Both the position numbers and the translations under genes were made by a program. Of a stretch of DNA of 35,341 nt, positions 25,170-32,682 are shown piece by piece. Within the stretch, counting starts at the first letter, position 1, and the number at the start of each line of letters is the position of its first letter. The notes under the pieces were generated by a model, which saw only the letters and a list, made by a program, of their open reading frames with translations, was not told where the DNA came from and ran no database searches. The DNA is from an uncultured Lachnospiraceae bacterium (GTDB lineage: Bacteria > Bacillota > Clostridia > Lachnospirales > Lachnospiraceae): NCBI GenBank assembly GCA_934376945.1, contig CAKRPI010000009.1, positions 1-35,341 of the forward strand, written 5' to 3'.

Positions 25170-27122
25170 ATGAAAAGAAAGAAAAACAAAATTTTGAAAA
25201 ATCTGTTTTTGTTATGGAGTATGATCTTAGCGTTTGGTTTTAGCTTTTCGGCACTGGCGGCGCAGGAAAGTGAAGACAATGGAACGTTTGGAAGGGCAGA
25301 TGTGATTTCATTAGGTGAGAAAGTGACTGGAAACGTTTCTACACCTGGTGATGAAGATTTTTTCAAATTTACAGTCAGCAAAAAAGGGAAAATTACGATT
25401 AAGGAGTATTACCTCAGGCCGTTAGATTATGATGGATTTGACAGTACCACGTTGCATTTATACGATGGAAGCCGCAGAATTATTTATGAGCAGAAGGATG
25501 GCGCTATGACAAGTCAGTCGATCAGCGTAACGCCGGGAACTTATTATGTGAGAGTTTCGCAGTGTGGAATGTATGGAAGTAAGGTTCCATATGGATTTAA
25601 GATCAGTTTTTCAGAGGGAAAAGGAACCTACCGGATAGACGACTTTTCGTCTTTTCAAAAGGCAAGGACAATCGGCGTAGGAAGTAAAGTCTATGGCAAT
25701 ATTGCAACATCCTCAGAGTGTGATTATTATAAATTTACTTTACCACAGGCCGGAATTGTTGATCTGACAGGTGCGCGTGCCGTGACAGGCGATAATTATC
25801 TTCTCTGGAAGTCTTGTTTGTACAATGCGAAGAAAGAGAAAATAGATGCAGGAATGGATTACAGGAATAAAGTCCGGGTTGGACTTCCGGCAGGTACTTA
25901 TTATATTAAAGTAACGAGAGGGGAAAAGTGGAGTAAAAAGAAATATTATTTGATGATTGAATATAAGAAAACTAATGTATGGGAAAAAGAGTTGAACGAT
26001 ACGTTTGATAAAAGCACGCCAATTTCACTGAATTCTTATGTTTATGGATCTATGAATATATGGAGTGATGTTGACTGTTATACCTTTACGATGCCGGAAG
26101 ATGGAATCGTAAAATTTGATTTGTCAATGGACAGAGATATATATTATGTTACATTATATAGTTCAAATTACAGACAGTCTTCTGGCCGGCTTATCAGCAG
26201 TGCAACGGACTGGGGTGACCGAGAGACGACACCAACGGTTTCATTGAAAAAAGGCAAGTATTATCTGAAGATAAATGCGGATTATTTAATGGGAGATCCG
26301 GAGTCGCCAAATTATCATTTCCGTGTTCGCACATCCGTACAGCCTGCCTCAATCAAATTAAATAAAACAAGCGTAACACTGTCGATCCCGGGTACAACGA
26401 CGGCGCAGCTAAAAGCAACAGTCACAGGTGCAAGCAAAAAAGTGACCTGGAAATCGAGTAATACCAGTGTAGCTACAGTAAGCACCAGCGGAAAGGTAAC
26501 AGCGAAGAAAGCAGGTACAGCGATAATTACGGCGACGGCGAACGGGAAGAGCGCGAAGTGCACGGTGACGGTGAAGGACAGCAAGACAGCAAATGCGAAA
26601 GCTGAATACTTAAAATATTTACAGCGATCAGAAAAAGTAAAAGTAAAATTTGCGATCAGGGATGTTTTTGGTGACCGAACGCCAGAACTGATTACGATAC
26701 GAAGTTATGGACACAACATCAGTTACCGTCCGATTATAATACAGTGGTATGATCCATCATTTGTAGGAGAAGACGAGTATGCGGGCAGACATCACTTGCA
26801 GACGTTAAATTTGACTGGGGCTGTTGAGATTTATGTAAATAAATCAAAAAAATATTATGTAGAATATGCAAGCGGTGAATCTGGTGGATATGCTGTAAGA
26901 AAACTGCCATCCGGTGAAATAATAAAATCTTTTTGGTCTTATAGTATCGGAGGAAAAAGGTATTATAAAGCTTCTGGAACCGGCACTCAGGTGGAGTATC
27001 TGACTAAAGAGCAATGGGAAGCACAATTGAGAGAGTATATGAAAAATTGCGTTTGCTATCGTGAAGCTACTCTGGCATTATATACGAATAATGCCACAAA
27101 CAGAAACCGCGTTCTTAAATAA
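25170..27122 (+). CDS. secreted PPC-like / BIG2 domain surface protein
   Basis: 650 aa. Signal peptide about 1-30 (LFLLWSMILAFGFSFSALA). Three PPC-like beta domains of about 115 aa each follow (about 35-388), marked by DEDFFKFTV / ECDYYKFTL / DVDCYTFTM strands and GTYYVRV / GTYYIKV / GKYYLKI turns. Then comes one bacterial Ig-like group 2 domain (about 390-470: SVTLSIPGTTTAQLKATV, VTWKSSNTSVATVS). A C-terminal segment (about 475-650) has a DVFGDRTPELITI calcium-loop-like motif. There is no sortase motif or C-terminal anchor, so it may be released or held non-covalently. It is likely an adhesin or matrix protein; no enzyme domain is seen. It ends 28 bp before the next gene. Confidence 0.9.
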   Translation: MKRKKNKILKNLFLLWSMILAFGFSFSALAAQESEDNGTFGRADVISLGEKVTGNVSTPGDEDFFKFTVSKKGKITIKEYYLRPLDYDGFDSTTLHLYDGSRRIIYEQKDGAMTSQSISVTPGTYYVRVSQCGMYGSKVPYGFKISFSEGKGTYRIDDFSSFQKARTIGVGSKVYGNIATSSECDYYKFTLPQAGIVDLTGARAVTGDNYLLWKSCLYNAKKEKIDAGMDYRNKVRVGLPAGTYYIKVTRGEKWSKKKYYLMIEYKKTNVWEKELNDTFDKSTPISLNSYVYGSMNIWSDVDCYTFTMPEDGIVKFDLSMDRDIYYVTLYSSNYRQSSGRLISSATDWGDRETTPTVSLKKGKYYLKINADYLMGDPESPNYHFRVRTSVQPASIKLNKTSVTLSIPGTTTAQLKATVTGASKKVTWKSSNTSVATVSTSGKVTAKKAGTAIITATANGKSAKCTVTVKDSKTANAKAEYLKYLQRSEKVKVKFAIRDVFGDRTPELITIRSYGHNISYRPIIIQWYDPSFVGEDEYAGRHHLQTLNLTGAVEIYVNKSKKYYVEYASGESGGYAVRKLPSGEIIKSFWSYSIGGKRYYKASGTGTQVEYLTKEQWEAQLREYMKNCVCYREATLALYTNNATNRNRVLK

Positions 27123-27150
27123 AAATGCTAGTAATTAAAAGGGAGGGCAT

Positions 27151-27900
27151 ATGAAAAAAAGAAATGTTAAAATTATTAAAAGCTTATGTTTGGGTGTAAT
27201 TGTAATTTTAGGAGCAGCAGTTTCAGCCGAAGCAGCATCTTCCGAGACGGTGTTATCGGATATCGAAACAAATTCGGAAAACACTTCTGATATCTCTGCT
27301 TATCCAGAGTACGAAGAAATTGTCCAGAAGTATTACGATGGAATCTTATCGCATTGGACAATGCAGGAATATAATGAAAATGGTCTTGCTTATATTACGT
27401 ATACCATAGAAAACTTGGATGATTTTGGCTACTATATCGTCGATGTGGATGAAGATGGAACAGAAGAACTGTTTTTAGGACCGGTGAATCTGGATGGATA
27501 TAAAGGAATGTTTTATGACTTGTATACCATGAAAGACGGAAAGCTTGTACAGATTATGACAAGCGGAGAACGTGACCGGTATTATTTATGCGAGGATAAT
27601 GAAATTGCCAATGAAGGATCCGGCAGTGCAATGACATCCAGTTGGGCTTACTACAACTTGGTTTCCGGTGAACTGGTGATGAAAGAACATATTTTGTATG
27701 ATGCATATTATGACGAGGAGAATCCGTGGTTTTATTCAACTTCGGACGAATGGGGCGACTATTCATCTCCGGTTACAGAAGAGGCTGCCCGGTCGATGAT
27801 TGCCAGCCGTGAATATATGGATATTCCATATATACCATTATTGATGTTGGATGCAAATGAGCTGACATTGGATAATGAAGCCAGAGAAATTTTTGATTAG
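27151..27900 (+). CDS. small secreted protein, paralogue of the WG protein's central module
   Basis: 249 aa. Signal peptide about 1-29 (VIVILGAAVSAEAA). The mature part (about 45-240) aligns throughout with residues about 342-530 of the protein at 23159, with shared blocks GYYI-D-D--GTEEL--GP, TSGERDRYYLC, IANEG-GSA, ENPWFYST and PYIPL. DVDEDGTEEL looks like a calcium-binding loop (DxDxDG). There is no known family beyond this. It is the last gene of the long same-strand run and gives a free form of a module that is otherwise tethered to WG and LprI-like parts. Confidence 0.88.
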   Translation: MKKRNVKIIKSLCLGVIVILGAAVSAEAASSETVLSDIETNSENTSDISAYPEYEEIVQKYYDGILSHWTMQEYNENGLAYITYTIENLDDFGYYIVDVDEDGTEELFLGPVNLDGYKGMFYDLYTMKDGKLVQIMTSGERDRYYLCEDNEIANEGSGSAMTSSWAYYNLVSGELVMKEHILYDAYYDEENPWFYSTSDEWGDYSSPVTEEAARSMIASREYMDIPYIPLLMLDANELTLDNEAREIFD

Positions 27901-28237
27901 AAGAGGAAAGTTAATAGACTGGTAATTCTGGATAGAAATTGATTTAACTGAGCCGGGCAACACTATTTCTTCAAAGGCAAGAAGAAATCCACAGAGGAGT
28001 GACTCGCGTCAGGAATGGTATAAGCCATTCCTGAATAGCTGCAAAGTGATTAGCTGATTATGAAGAAATAGCAAAGCGAAGAGGAGTGCAAGTATTCGCG
28101 ATACAAGGAAAAGAAGTATGTATCTACAATAGTTAGATTAAAAATACGTACTGATTTCAGAAATATTTGTAGAGAATTTGAAAAATTTTGGATTGCGGTT
28201 GGGTGATAAAAATAGCGAAAAATAAGGATGAAAAGAA
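27901..28237. other. 337-bp intergenic region with hairpin and imperfect direct repeat
   Basis: No supported gene. It holds a 10-bp perfect hairpin (28009-28034). It also holds an imperfect direct repeat: GAAGAAAT...AGAGGAGTG...CGCG occurs at 27981-28008 and again at 28062-28100. No T-tract follows the hairpin. No clear promoter for the PARG-like gene could be placed (a TTGAAA at 28178 lacks a well-spaced -10). Confidence 0.5.
28009..28034 (+). other. perfect 10-bp hairpin, 6-nt loop
   Basis: TCAGGAATGG pairs with CCATTCCTGA around the loop TATAAG. It is not followed by a T-run, so it is not a typical intrinsic terminator. It may be an RNA-processing site or part of a larger structured RNA within the flanking repeats. 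Confidence 0.55.
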
Positions 28238-29089
28238 ATGCAGAACAGAAGAATAAGAAATATAGAAATCTTTGAAGATTCAGTGGAGTTGATGAATGAA
28301 AACACAGCCCTTCAGCGAGCAATAGAAGCTTCCATTATGAATCAGAGACTGTATCTGGAGACAGAGACGGCAGCGGTGTCGGTTCCCCACAAGAAGAAAA
28401 AGAATGTGGAAACAGTCATTTCTCAAAAGAGAAGCTTTGAAGCTGCATCCCTATATGCCAGAGCAGGGAAAAAAGTCTGTGTGCTGAACTTTGCATCCGC
28501 AGTCAATCCAGGAGGCGGTGTGACACAGGGAGCATCTGCGCAGGAGGAATGCCTGTGCAGATGCAGTACTCTGTATCCATGTCTGAATATTGAGGAGATG
28601 TGGAAAAGGTTTTATGGACCGCACCGGGCAGCAGGGAATCCGCTTTACAATGATGACTGTCTGTATACTCCGGGTGTTGTTGTGTTTAAAAGCGACGTTT
28701 CTTGCCCGGAAAGAATGGAAGAACAGGATTGGTATCAGGTAGATGTGCTTACGTGCGCAGCTCCGAATCTGCGGGAGGCGATGGTTGAGTTTGTAAATTC
28801 CAATACAGGGAAGCAATTTGGAAAATTTGAGAGAGGCAGGTTGTATCAGCTCTTTTTGCGGAGAATAGAACGGATATTCAGAATAGCAGCTGCAAATGAA
28901 GAGGATGTTTTGATTCTCGGGGCTTTTGGATGCGGAGCTTTTTGTAATCCTCCGGAAATGGTTGCAAGGGCTTTCAAGGATGTTCAGAAAAAGTATGCAG
29001 CCTATTTTGAGATGATTGAATATGCTGTGTTTTGCAGAGGAGATGAGACAAAAAATCATACCGCTTTTTGTGTGGCATTTGAGGAGTAA
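28238..29089 (+). CDS. TIGR02452-family PARG-like macrodomain protein
   Basis: 283 aa. It has the signature of the bacterial poly(ADP-ribose) glycohydrolase-like family: NFASAVNPGGG (84-94) followed by VTQGASAQEE with Glu103-Glu104 and LCRCS. The GGG-x(6-8)-QEE block holds the catalytic glutamate in characterised PARGs. A later ILGAFGCGAFCNPP block closes the macrodomain fold. Proteins of this type remove ADP-ribose chains or related modifications. It is cytosolic, with AAGGATG 7 nt before the ATG. It is separated from the kinase locus by 337 bp and followed by an intrinsic terminator, so it is probably an independent unit. The substrate in this organism is unknown. Confidence 0.93.
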   Translation: MQNRRIRNIEIFEDSVELMNENTALQRAIEASIMNQRLYLETETAAVSVPHKKKKNVETVISQKRSFEAASLYARAGKKVCVLNFASAVNPGGGVTQGASAQEECLCRCSTLYPCLNIEEMWKRFYGPHRAAGNPLYNDDCLYTPGVVVFKSDVSCPERMEEQDWYQVDVLTCAAPNLREAMVEFVNSNTGKQFGKFERGRLYQLFLRRIERIFRIAAANEEDVLILGAFGCGAFCNPPEMVARAFKDVQKKYAAYFEMIEYAVFCRGDETKNHTAFCVAFEE

Positions 29090-29098
29090 AAGAAGTAA

Positions 29099-29225
29099 TT
29101 GTTACCGTGGTAAAGTGCTTAAATTCTTTCAATGAAAATAAAACAAGTCATTCTGAAAATTTTTGTCGGCATCAATGTGATGCCGATTTTTTTCGCATTT
29201 TGATGCGACTGATAAATTTGTTTTT
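29099..29225 (+). repeat. copy 1 of dispersed non-coding element
   Basis: It shares with 34802-35012 three blocks in the same order. Block 1 is TTACCGTGrTAAAGTGCTwAAAT (23 nt, 29102-29124). Block 2 is a segment of about 28 nt ending TTTTGTCGGCATCA. Block 3 is the hairpin with TTTTTTTCGCATTTTG and a looser TGATrAATTT tail. This copy is shorter by about 79 nt between the first and second blocks. Confidence 0.8.
29166..29193 (+). terminator. intrinsic terminator
   Basis: TCGGCATCA and TGATGCCGA form a 9-bp perfect stem with loop ATG, followed by seven T. It lies 76 bp after the PARG-like stop codon and probably ends that transcript. It could equally end a short RNA starting in the conserved block at 29102-29124. 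Confidence 0.85.
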
Positions 29226-29247
29226 TAATGTAGACTTCAGGTATAAT
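29218..29247 (+). promoter_or_regulatory. candidate sigma-A promoter (distal)
   Basis: TTGTTT (29218-29223), 18-bp spacer, TATAAT (29242-29247). The -10 is perfect. It would give a leader of about 350 nt before the STAS gene, so the closer promoter at 29434 is the better candidate for that operon. Confidence 0.45.
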
Positions 29248-29401
29248 CTCGAAACTTATCAGAATTACTTCTTAATGTGGGACAAATCTGTACCGGCTTT
29301 GATTTGATGATTCTGTATCAGAAAGGTAATCCGCGCCATCACTAAATGTTCCGTTCAATTCTCCGCTGACAGGATTTGTTTTGCATGGAATCCCCCATTT
29401 C

Positions 29402-29428
29402 GTGCCAAAAAACGACCATTGGTGCCAA
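29402..29428 (+). promoter_or_regulatory. GTGCCAA direct repeats beside the -35 box
   Basis: GTGCCAA at 29402-29408 and 29422-29428 are spaced 20 bp start to start, about two helical turns. The second ends 5 bp before the -35 at 29434. This geometry is typical of activator sites that contact RNA polymerase. No specific regulator can be named. Confidence 0.45.
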
Positions 29429-29433
29429 CTGTA

Positions 29434-29462
29434 TTGTCTGGGATAAAAAAACAAAGTATAAT
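29434..29462 (+). promoter_or_regulatory. sigma-A-type promoter of the STAS/SpoIIE operon
   Basis: TTGTCT (29434-29439), exactly 17 bp, then TATAAT (29457-29462). Start of transcription is expected near 29469, giving a leader of about 135 nt before the STAS gene. Direct repeats lie upstream and palindromes downstream. Confidence 0.65.
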
Positions 29463-29507
29463 TTTCTTTATATTATTTTTGAATATTACGCCGCAGCGGA
29501 ATAATCA

Positions 29508-29552
29508 ATTTTTGTGCAAAATTATCAAAAACATCGGAATTTTGTACAAAAT
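29508..29552 (+). promoter_or_regulatory. two palindromic operator-like sites
   Basis: ATTTTGTACAAAAT (29539-29552) is a perfect 14-bp palindrome. TTTTGTGCAAAA (29510-29521) is the same core with one mismatch. Their centres are 30 bp apart (about three helical turns), and ATCA follows each. They lie just downstream of the predicted start of transcription, a position suited to repression. Confidence 0.55.
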
Positions 29553-29603
29553 CATCAGGATAATCAATCAAGATATCGAATGGATTGAATGGAGGAAATG
29601 TAA

Positions 29604-29900
29604 ATGACAATCAGTAAGAAGCTTGAAGGAACAAAACTGGAACTCCTGTTGGAGGGAAGACTGGATACCACAACTTCTCCGATGCTGGAAGCAGAGCTGA
29701 AGGAGTCAATGGAAGGCATTACGGAATTGATTTTTAACTTTGAAAAATTAGATTACATATCTTCAGCGGGTCTGCGTATTCTTCTTGCTGCACAGAAGAT
29801 TATGAATAAGCAGGGAAGCATGGTTGTAAAAAGCGTAAATAATGTGATTTCTGAAGTGTTTGAGGTTACCGGATTTTCAGATATTTTAACGGTCATATAA
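29604..29900 (+). CDS. STAS-domain anti-anti-sigma-factor-like protein
   Basis: 98 aa, one complete STAS domain, the usual size for SpoIIAA/RsbV-type proteins. The phosphorylation loop is LDYISSAGLRIL, with Ser53/Ser54 as the likely phospho-acceptor. In the known system the unphosphorylated form binds an RsbW/SpoIIAB-type kinase and frees that kinase's partner. Here the matching parts are the SpoIIE phosphatase at 31054 and the ATPase at 32683. GGAGGAAATGTAA precedes the ATG. It is the first gene after the promoter at 29434. Confidence 0.94.
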   Translation: MTISKKLEGTKLELLLEGRLDTTTSPMLEAELKESMEGITELIFNFEKLDYISSAGLRILLAAQKIMNKQGSMVVKSVNNVISEVFEVTGFSDILTVI

Positions 29901-29927
29901 GAAAAAGATGTGTGACGCAGGCTTATT

Positions 29928-30089
29928 ATGGTAGCAGACAGATTAGATAGAACGATATATCAGGATATTTTAAACCTGAAGGAAAAATTGGAGCAGACAT
30001 TTCGGGAATGTAAGAGCGTTGTAGAAAAAAGAACATCCTATTGTATCAGGCAAAAGGAATTTCTGGTTCAGCCGTATACCGAAGGATAA
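29928..30089 (+). CDS. 53-aa helical ORF, small gene or detached N-terminus of the methyltransferase
   Basis: ATG 29928 to TAA 30089 encodes a charged, helix-prone peptide beginning MVADRLDRTIYQDILNLKEK. It lies 27 bp after the STAS gene in the same direction. The ribosome binding site is weak (only an ACGCAGG-like stretch). After its end the other frame reads on as TGRTTEEELQEVAVLENAVF straight into the methyltransferase. A single frameshift could therefore have split one longer protein. Alternatively it is a true small gene. Confidence 0.45.
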   Translation: MVADRLDRTIYQDILNLKEKLEQTFRECKSVVEKRTSYCIRQKEFLVQPYTEG

Positions 30090-30132
30090 TACAGGAAGAA
30101 CTACAGAGGAAGAGCTACAGGAGGTGGCAGTT

Positions 30133-30981
30133 TTGGAAAATGCAGTTTTTTCCGATCTGGCAGAGGTGGAAAGGTTAGCCATACAGGGCAGACTGCTTTC
30201 AGGATATGAGCAGCCGGTCTACCAAAAAGTAATTTCCGAAAGATGCGGACTGACGCTGTTGGATGTAGGCTGCAACAATGGGTGGAAGACGAAAACTCGT
30301 TTTTCGGATCAAAATTTCAGGAAAATTATTGGCATAGACTGTCTGAAGCCATTGGTTGAACAGGCAAAAAAAGAGCTGGAGGATAATGTGTTTTCTTTTT
30401 ATCCCTGCGATGTGATGGAAGCGGATTTTACAGAAGCACTTCAGCAGATCATGCGGCAGGAATCGGTGGATGCATTTGATGTCGTCCATTGCTCGTTTAT
30501 ACTGATGCACACGGAAAAGCCGGAAGAGGTCTTAAAAAACCTTCGGTCTTTTCTGGCACCGGGCGGGAAGCTGATCGTGATCGAGGCGGATGACACGGAA
30601 AGTGGCATGATGCCGGATGACGAGGGGCTGTTTCAGAAATTTCTGGAACTGCTTTCTGATGATCCCTACGCAGGAAAAAGAACAATGGGGGCAGAGCTGC
30701 CGCAGCTGCTGTTAAATTGTGGATATACGAATATCAGGTGTGAATGCGCAAAGGTAGATTCGTCGGGGGACGAAAAGCAAAAAAAGGAACACATCTTTCA
30801 AACATTCTGCTCTTATTTGCAGGAGGATTTGCTGCTGCTGAAAAGGCAGGATGAAAAAAATGTTACTTATCAGCGCCATCTGGAGTGGGTGGAGGAGAAT
30901 TTTGAGAGGCTTCATTGCCAGATGACAGGAGATGCGGCATCCATTTCCATGGGCGTAAAGATATATACCTGTGAAGCCTGA
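30133..30981 (+). CDS. class I SAM-dependent methyltransferase
   Basis: 282 aa from TTG 30133, chosen because AGGAGGTG at 30119-30126 lies 6 nt before it; the GTG at 30124 falls inside that ribosome binding site. The Rossmann methyltransferase fold has motif I LLDVGCNNGWKT (a GxxxG variant of the SAM loop), the acidic residue in IIGIDCLKP after strand 2, FDVVHCSFILMH as motif IV region, and LAPGGKLIVIEADD as the post-IV strand. The substrate cannot be told; the closest general type is methyltransferase_12/25-like. It is embedded in the partner-switching operon, between the STAS gene and the SpoIIE phosphatase, so it may modify a member of that circuit or respond to its signal. Confidence 0.9.
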   Translation: MENAVFSDLAEVERLAIQGRLLSGYEQPVYQKVISERCGLTLLDVGCNNGWKTKTRFSDQNFRKIIGIDCLKPLVEQAKKELEDNVFSFYPCDVMEADFTEALQQIMRQESVDAFDVVHCSFILMHTEKPEEVLKNLRSFLAPGGKLIVIEADDTESGMMPDDEGLFQKFLELLSDDPYAGKRTMGAELPQLLLNCGYTNIRCECAKVDSSGDEKQKKEHIFQTFCSYLQEDLLLLKRQDEKNVTYQRHLEWVEENFERLHCQMTGDAASISMGVKIYTCEA

Positions 30982-31053
30982 AAATGCGTGGCAAGGGGTG
31001 TTTGCGGATGAAACAGACAGAAAAGTAAGCTGGTTGGAGAGGAATGTAATGCA

Positions 31054-32679
31054 GTGAAATTATTATCGAAATTCGTATGGTCTTTGGGGGTGCTTGGGGG
31101 CGCCTTAACAGTTACGATTTCGCTGTTCAGTTATCTCTCGTCAAAGGATTATCTGGAAGCTATGTATGCCCAACGGGTAGTCAGCGGAAGTAAAAGCGTG
31201 GCAACGATGCTGGACATAGAAGAGGTACGGACGATCATTGGCACGGGCGGTGAAGACAGCAGGGCGTACAGCCGTGTGAAGGCGATGCTGAACACGATTA
31301 AAAAGGACGGCGATATCACGTATTTATCCCTGGTAATTCCGGATGAATCCAGTGTAACGTTTTATATTGATACCTGTGTGGAAGAAGCAGGGGATGATCC
31401 TGCCAATAAACAGGCATACGGAACAAGGGTGTTATATACGGACGCGGCGTACGATGAAGCGGATTTGCAGAAGTATAAGGATGTATGGGCGTTATATGCG
31501 GAAAATAAGGGGACGGATCAGCCGATTGTCACAGATAACAGTTATGGGTATAATTATACCTCTGTTTCTCCGATTCTGGATGAAAACGGTGAGGCGATCG
31601 CAGAAATACAGTATATTCTGGATATGCAGGAGGTGCGGGACCATCTGAATTCTTTTTTGTATAAGATGCTTGGCATTTCGTTCAGTATTATAGGTGCTGC
31701 ATTGCTGCTGTATATGCTTCTGGTGAAGCAGATGGTACTGAATCCGTTAAAAGAACTTTCCAGATTTACAGCAGAGATTATCAAATCAGGAAATTTTGAA
31801 AAGCAGGAGATCGCAATCAACACAAAGGATGAAATAGAAGAGCTTGGAAACTCCTTTAATGTGATGGTGAAGAAGCTGGAGGCTTATATTGAAAATCTGA
31901 CTTTGGTTACGGCAGAAAAGGAGCGCATCGGTGCAGAACTGAATGTTGCGACACAAATCCAGTCCTCCATGCTGCCATGCATCTTTCCGGCATTTCCGGA
32001 CAGAGACGAGCTGGATATTTATGCGACAATGACACCGGCAAAGGAAGTCGGCGGCGATTTCTATGATTTTTTTATGGTAGATGAAAGACATATTGCGATT
32101 GTAATGGCGGATGTTTCGGGAAAGGGTGTTCCGGCGGCATTATTTATGGTGATCGGCAAAACACTGATCAAGGACCATACAAAGCCGGGACGCGATCTGG
32201 GAGAGGTGTTCACAGAAGTGAACAACATTTTGTGTGAGTCGAACGACAATGGCATGTTTATTACCGCATTTGAAGGAGTCCTTGATCTTGTGACCGGTGA
32301 ATTCAGGTATGTAAATGCGGGACATGAGAAACCCTTTATTTACCGGAAGGGCAAGGGCTATGAGGTATATAAGGTTCGTCCGGGATTTGTTCTGGCGGGC
32401 ATGGAAAATGTCAGGTATAAAGAGCAGACGCTTCAGCTTCATCCAGGCGACCGGATTTTTCAGTATACAGACGGAATCACGGAAGCAATGAATAAAGACA
32501 ATCAGCTGTATGGAATGGAGAGACTGAATGATATTTTGAATCAGCAGTGTCAGACGTGCAGTCCTGAAAAAACGCTGGAGCTTGTGAAGGCAGACATTGA
32601 TGCGTTTGTGCAGGGAAATGATCAGTTTGATGATATAACCATGCTGTGTCTTGCTTATACAAAAAGGATGGAGGAGTAG
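31054..32679 (+). CDS. membrane SpoIIE-family phosphatase with extracellular sensor and HAMP
   Basis: 541 aa, GTG start with GGAGAGG upstream. TM1 about 8-29, an extracellular domain of about 170 aa of Cache-like appearance (ending NYTSVSPILDENGEAIAEIQY), TM2 about 203-225, HAMP about 226-280 (NPLKELSRF...DEIEELGNSFNVMV), then a short coiled coil and a PP2C-type SpoIIE domain (about 300-537). Catalytic blocks: EVGGDFYDF, MADVSGKGVPAALFM, NAGHEKP, YTDGITEA and DDITMLCL. By analogy with RsbU/RsbP it should dephosphorylate the STAS protein at 29604 when its outer domain binds a ligand. It lies 3 bp before the ATPase gene. The ligand may be a substrate of the symporter encoded two genes downstream (inference). 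Confidence 0.94.
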   Translation: MKLLSKFVWSLGVLGGALTVTISLFSYLSSKDYLEAMYAQRVVSGSKSVATMLDIEEVRTIIGTGGEDSRAYSRVKAMLNTIKKDGDITYLSLVIPDESSVTFYIDTCVEEAGDDPANKQAYGTRVLYTDAAYDEADLQKYKDVWALYAENKGTDQPIVTDNSYGYNYTSVSPILDENGEAIAEIQYILDMQEVRDHLNSFLYKMLGISFSIIGAALLLYMLLVKQMVLNPLKELSRFTAEIIKSGNFEKQEIAINTKDEIEELGNSFNVMVKKLEAYIENLTLVTAEKERIGAELNVATQIQSSMLPCIFPAFPDRDELDIYATMTPAKEVGGDFYDFFMVDERHIAIVMADVSGKGVPAALFMVIGKTLIKDHTKPGRDLGEVFTEVNNILCESNDNGMFITAFEGVLDLVTGEFRYVNAGHEKPFIYRKGKGYEVYKVRPGFVLAGMENVRYKEQTLQLHPGDRIFQYTDGITEAMNKDNQLYGMERLNDILNQQCQTCSPEKTLELVKADIDAFVQGNDQFDDITMLCLAYTKRMEE

Positions 32680-32682
32680 TCT

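Larger units (their letters stand above)
29090..29603. other. 514-bp regulatory intergenic region before the STAS/SpoIIE operon
   Basis: It contains a terminator hairpin (29166-29193) in one copy of a dispersed element, two sigma-A-like promoters (29218-29247 and 29434-29462), a pair of GTGCCAA direct repeats, and two palindromes. Short frames here (29107-29307 +, 29272-29454 -) lack ribosome binding sites and coding character and are not accepted. Confidence 0.65.

Noticed and set aside
647..27900. Type VII or type VI secretion system
   Set aside because: The FHA/PP2C/kinase set resembles their regulatory parts, but no FtsK/EssC-type ATPase, WXG100 protein, sheath or baseplate gene is in the window.
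28238..29089. PARG-like gene as part of a toxin-antitoxin or anti-phage ADP-ribosylation system
   Set aside because: No ADP-ribosyltransferase partner gene lies beside it; stand-alone copies of this family are common.
29107..29307. 66-codon + strand frame after the PARG-like gene
   Set aside because: It runs through the intrinsic terminator hairpin and T-tract of the repeated element, with no ribosome binding site.
29272..29454. 60-codon minus-strand frame (WHQWSFFGTKWGIP...)
   Set aside because: It reads somewhat protein-like and might be a gene remnant, but it overlaps the promoter region, has no ribosome binding site and matches no family I know.
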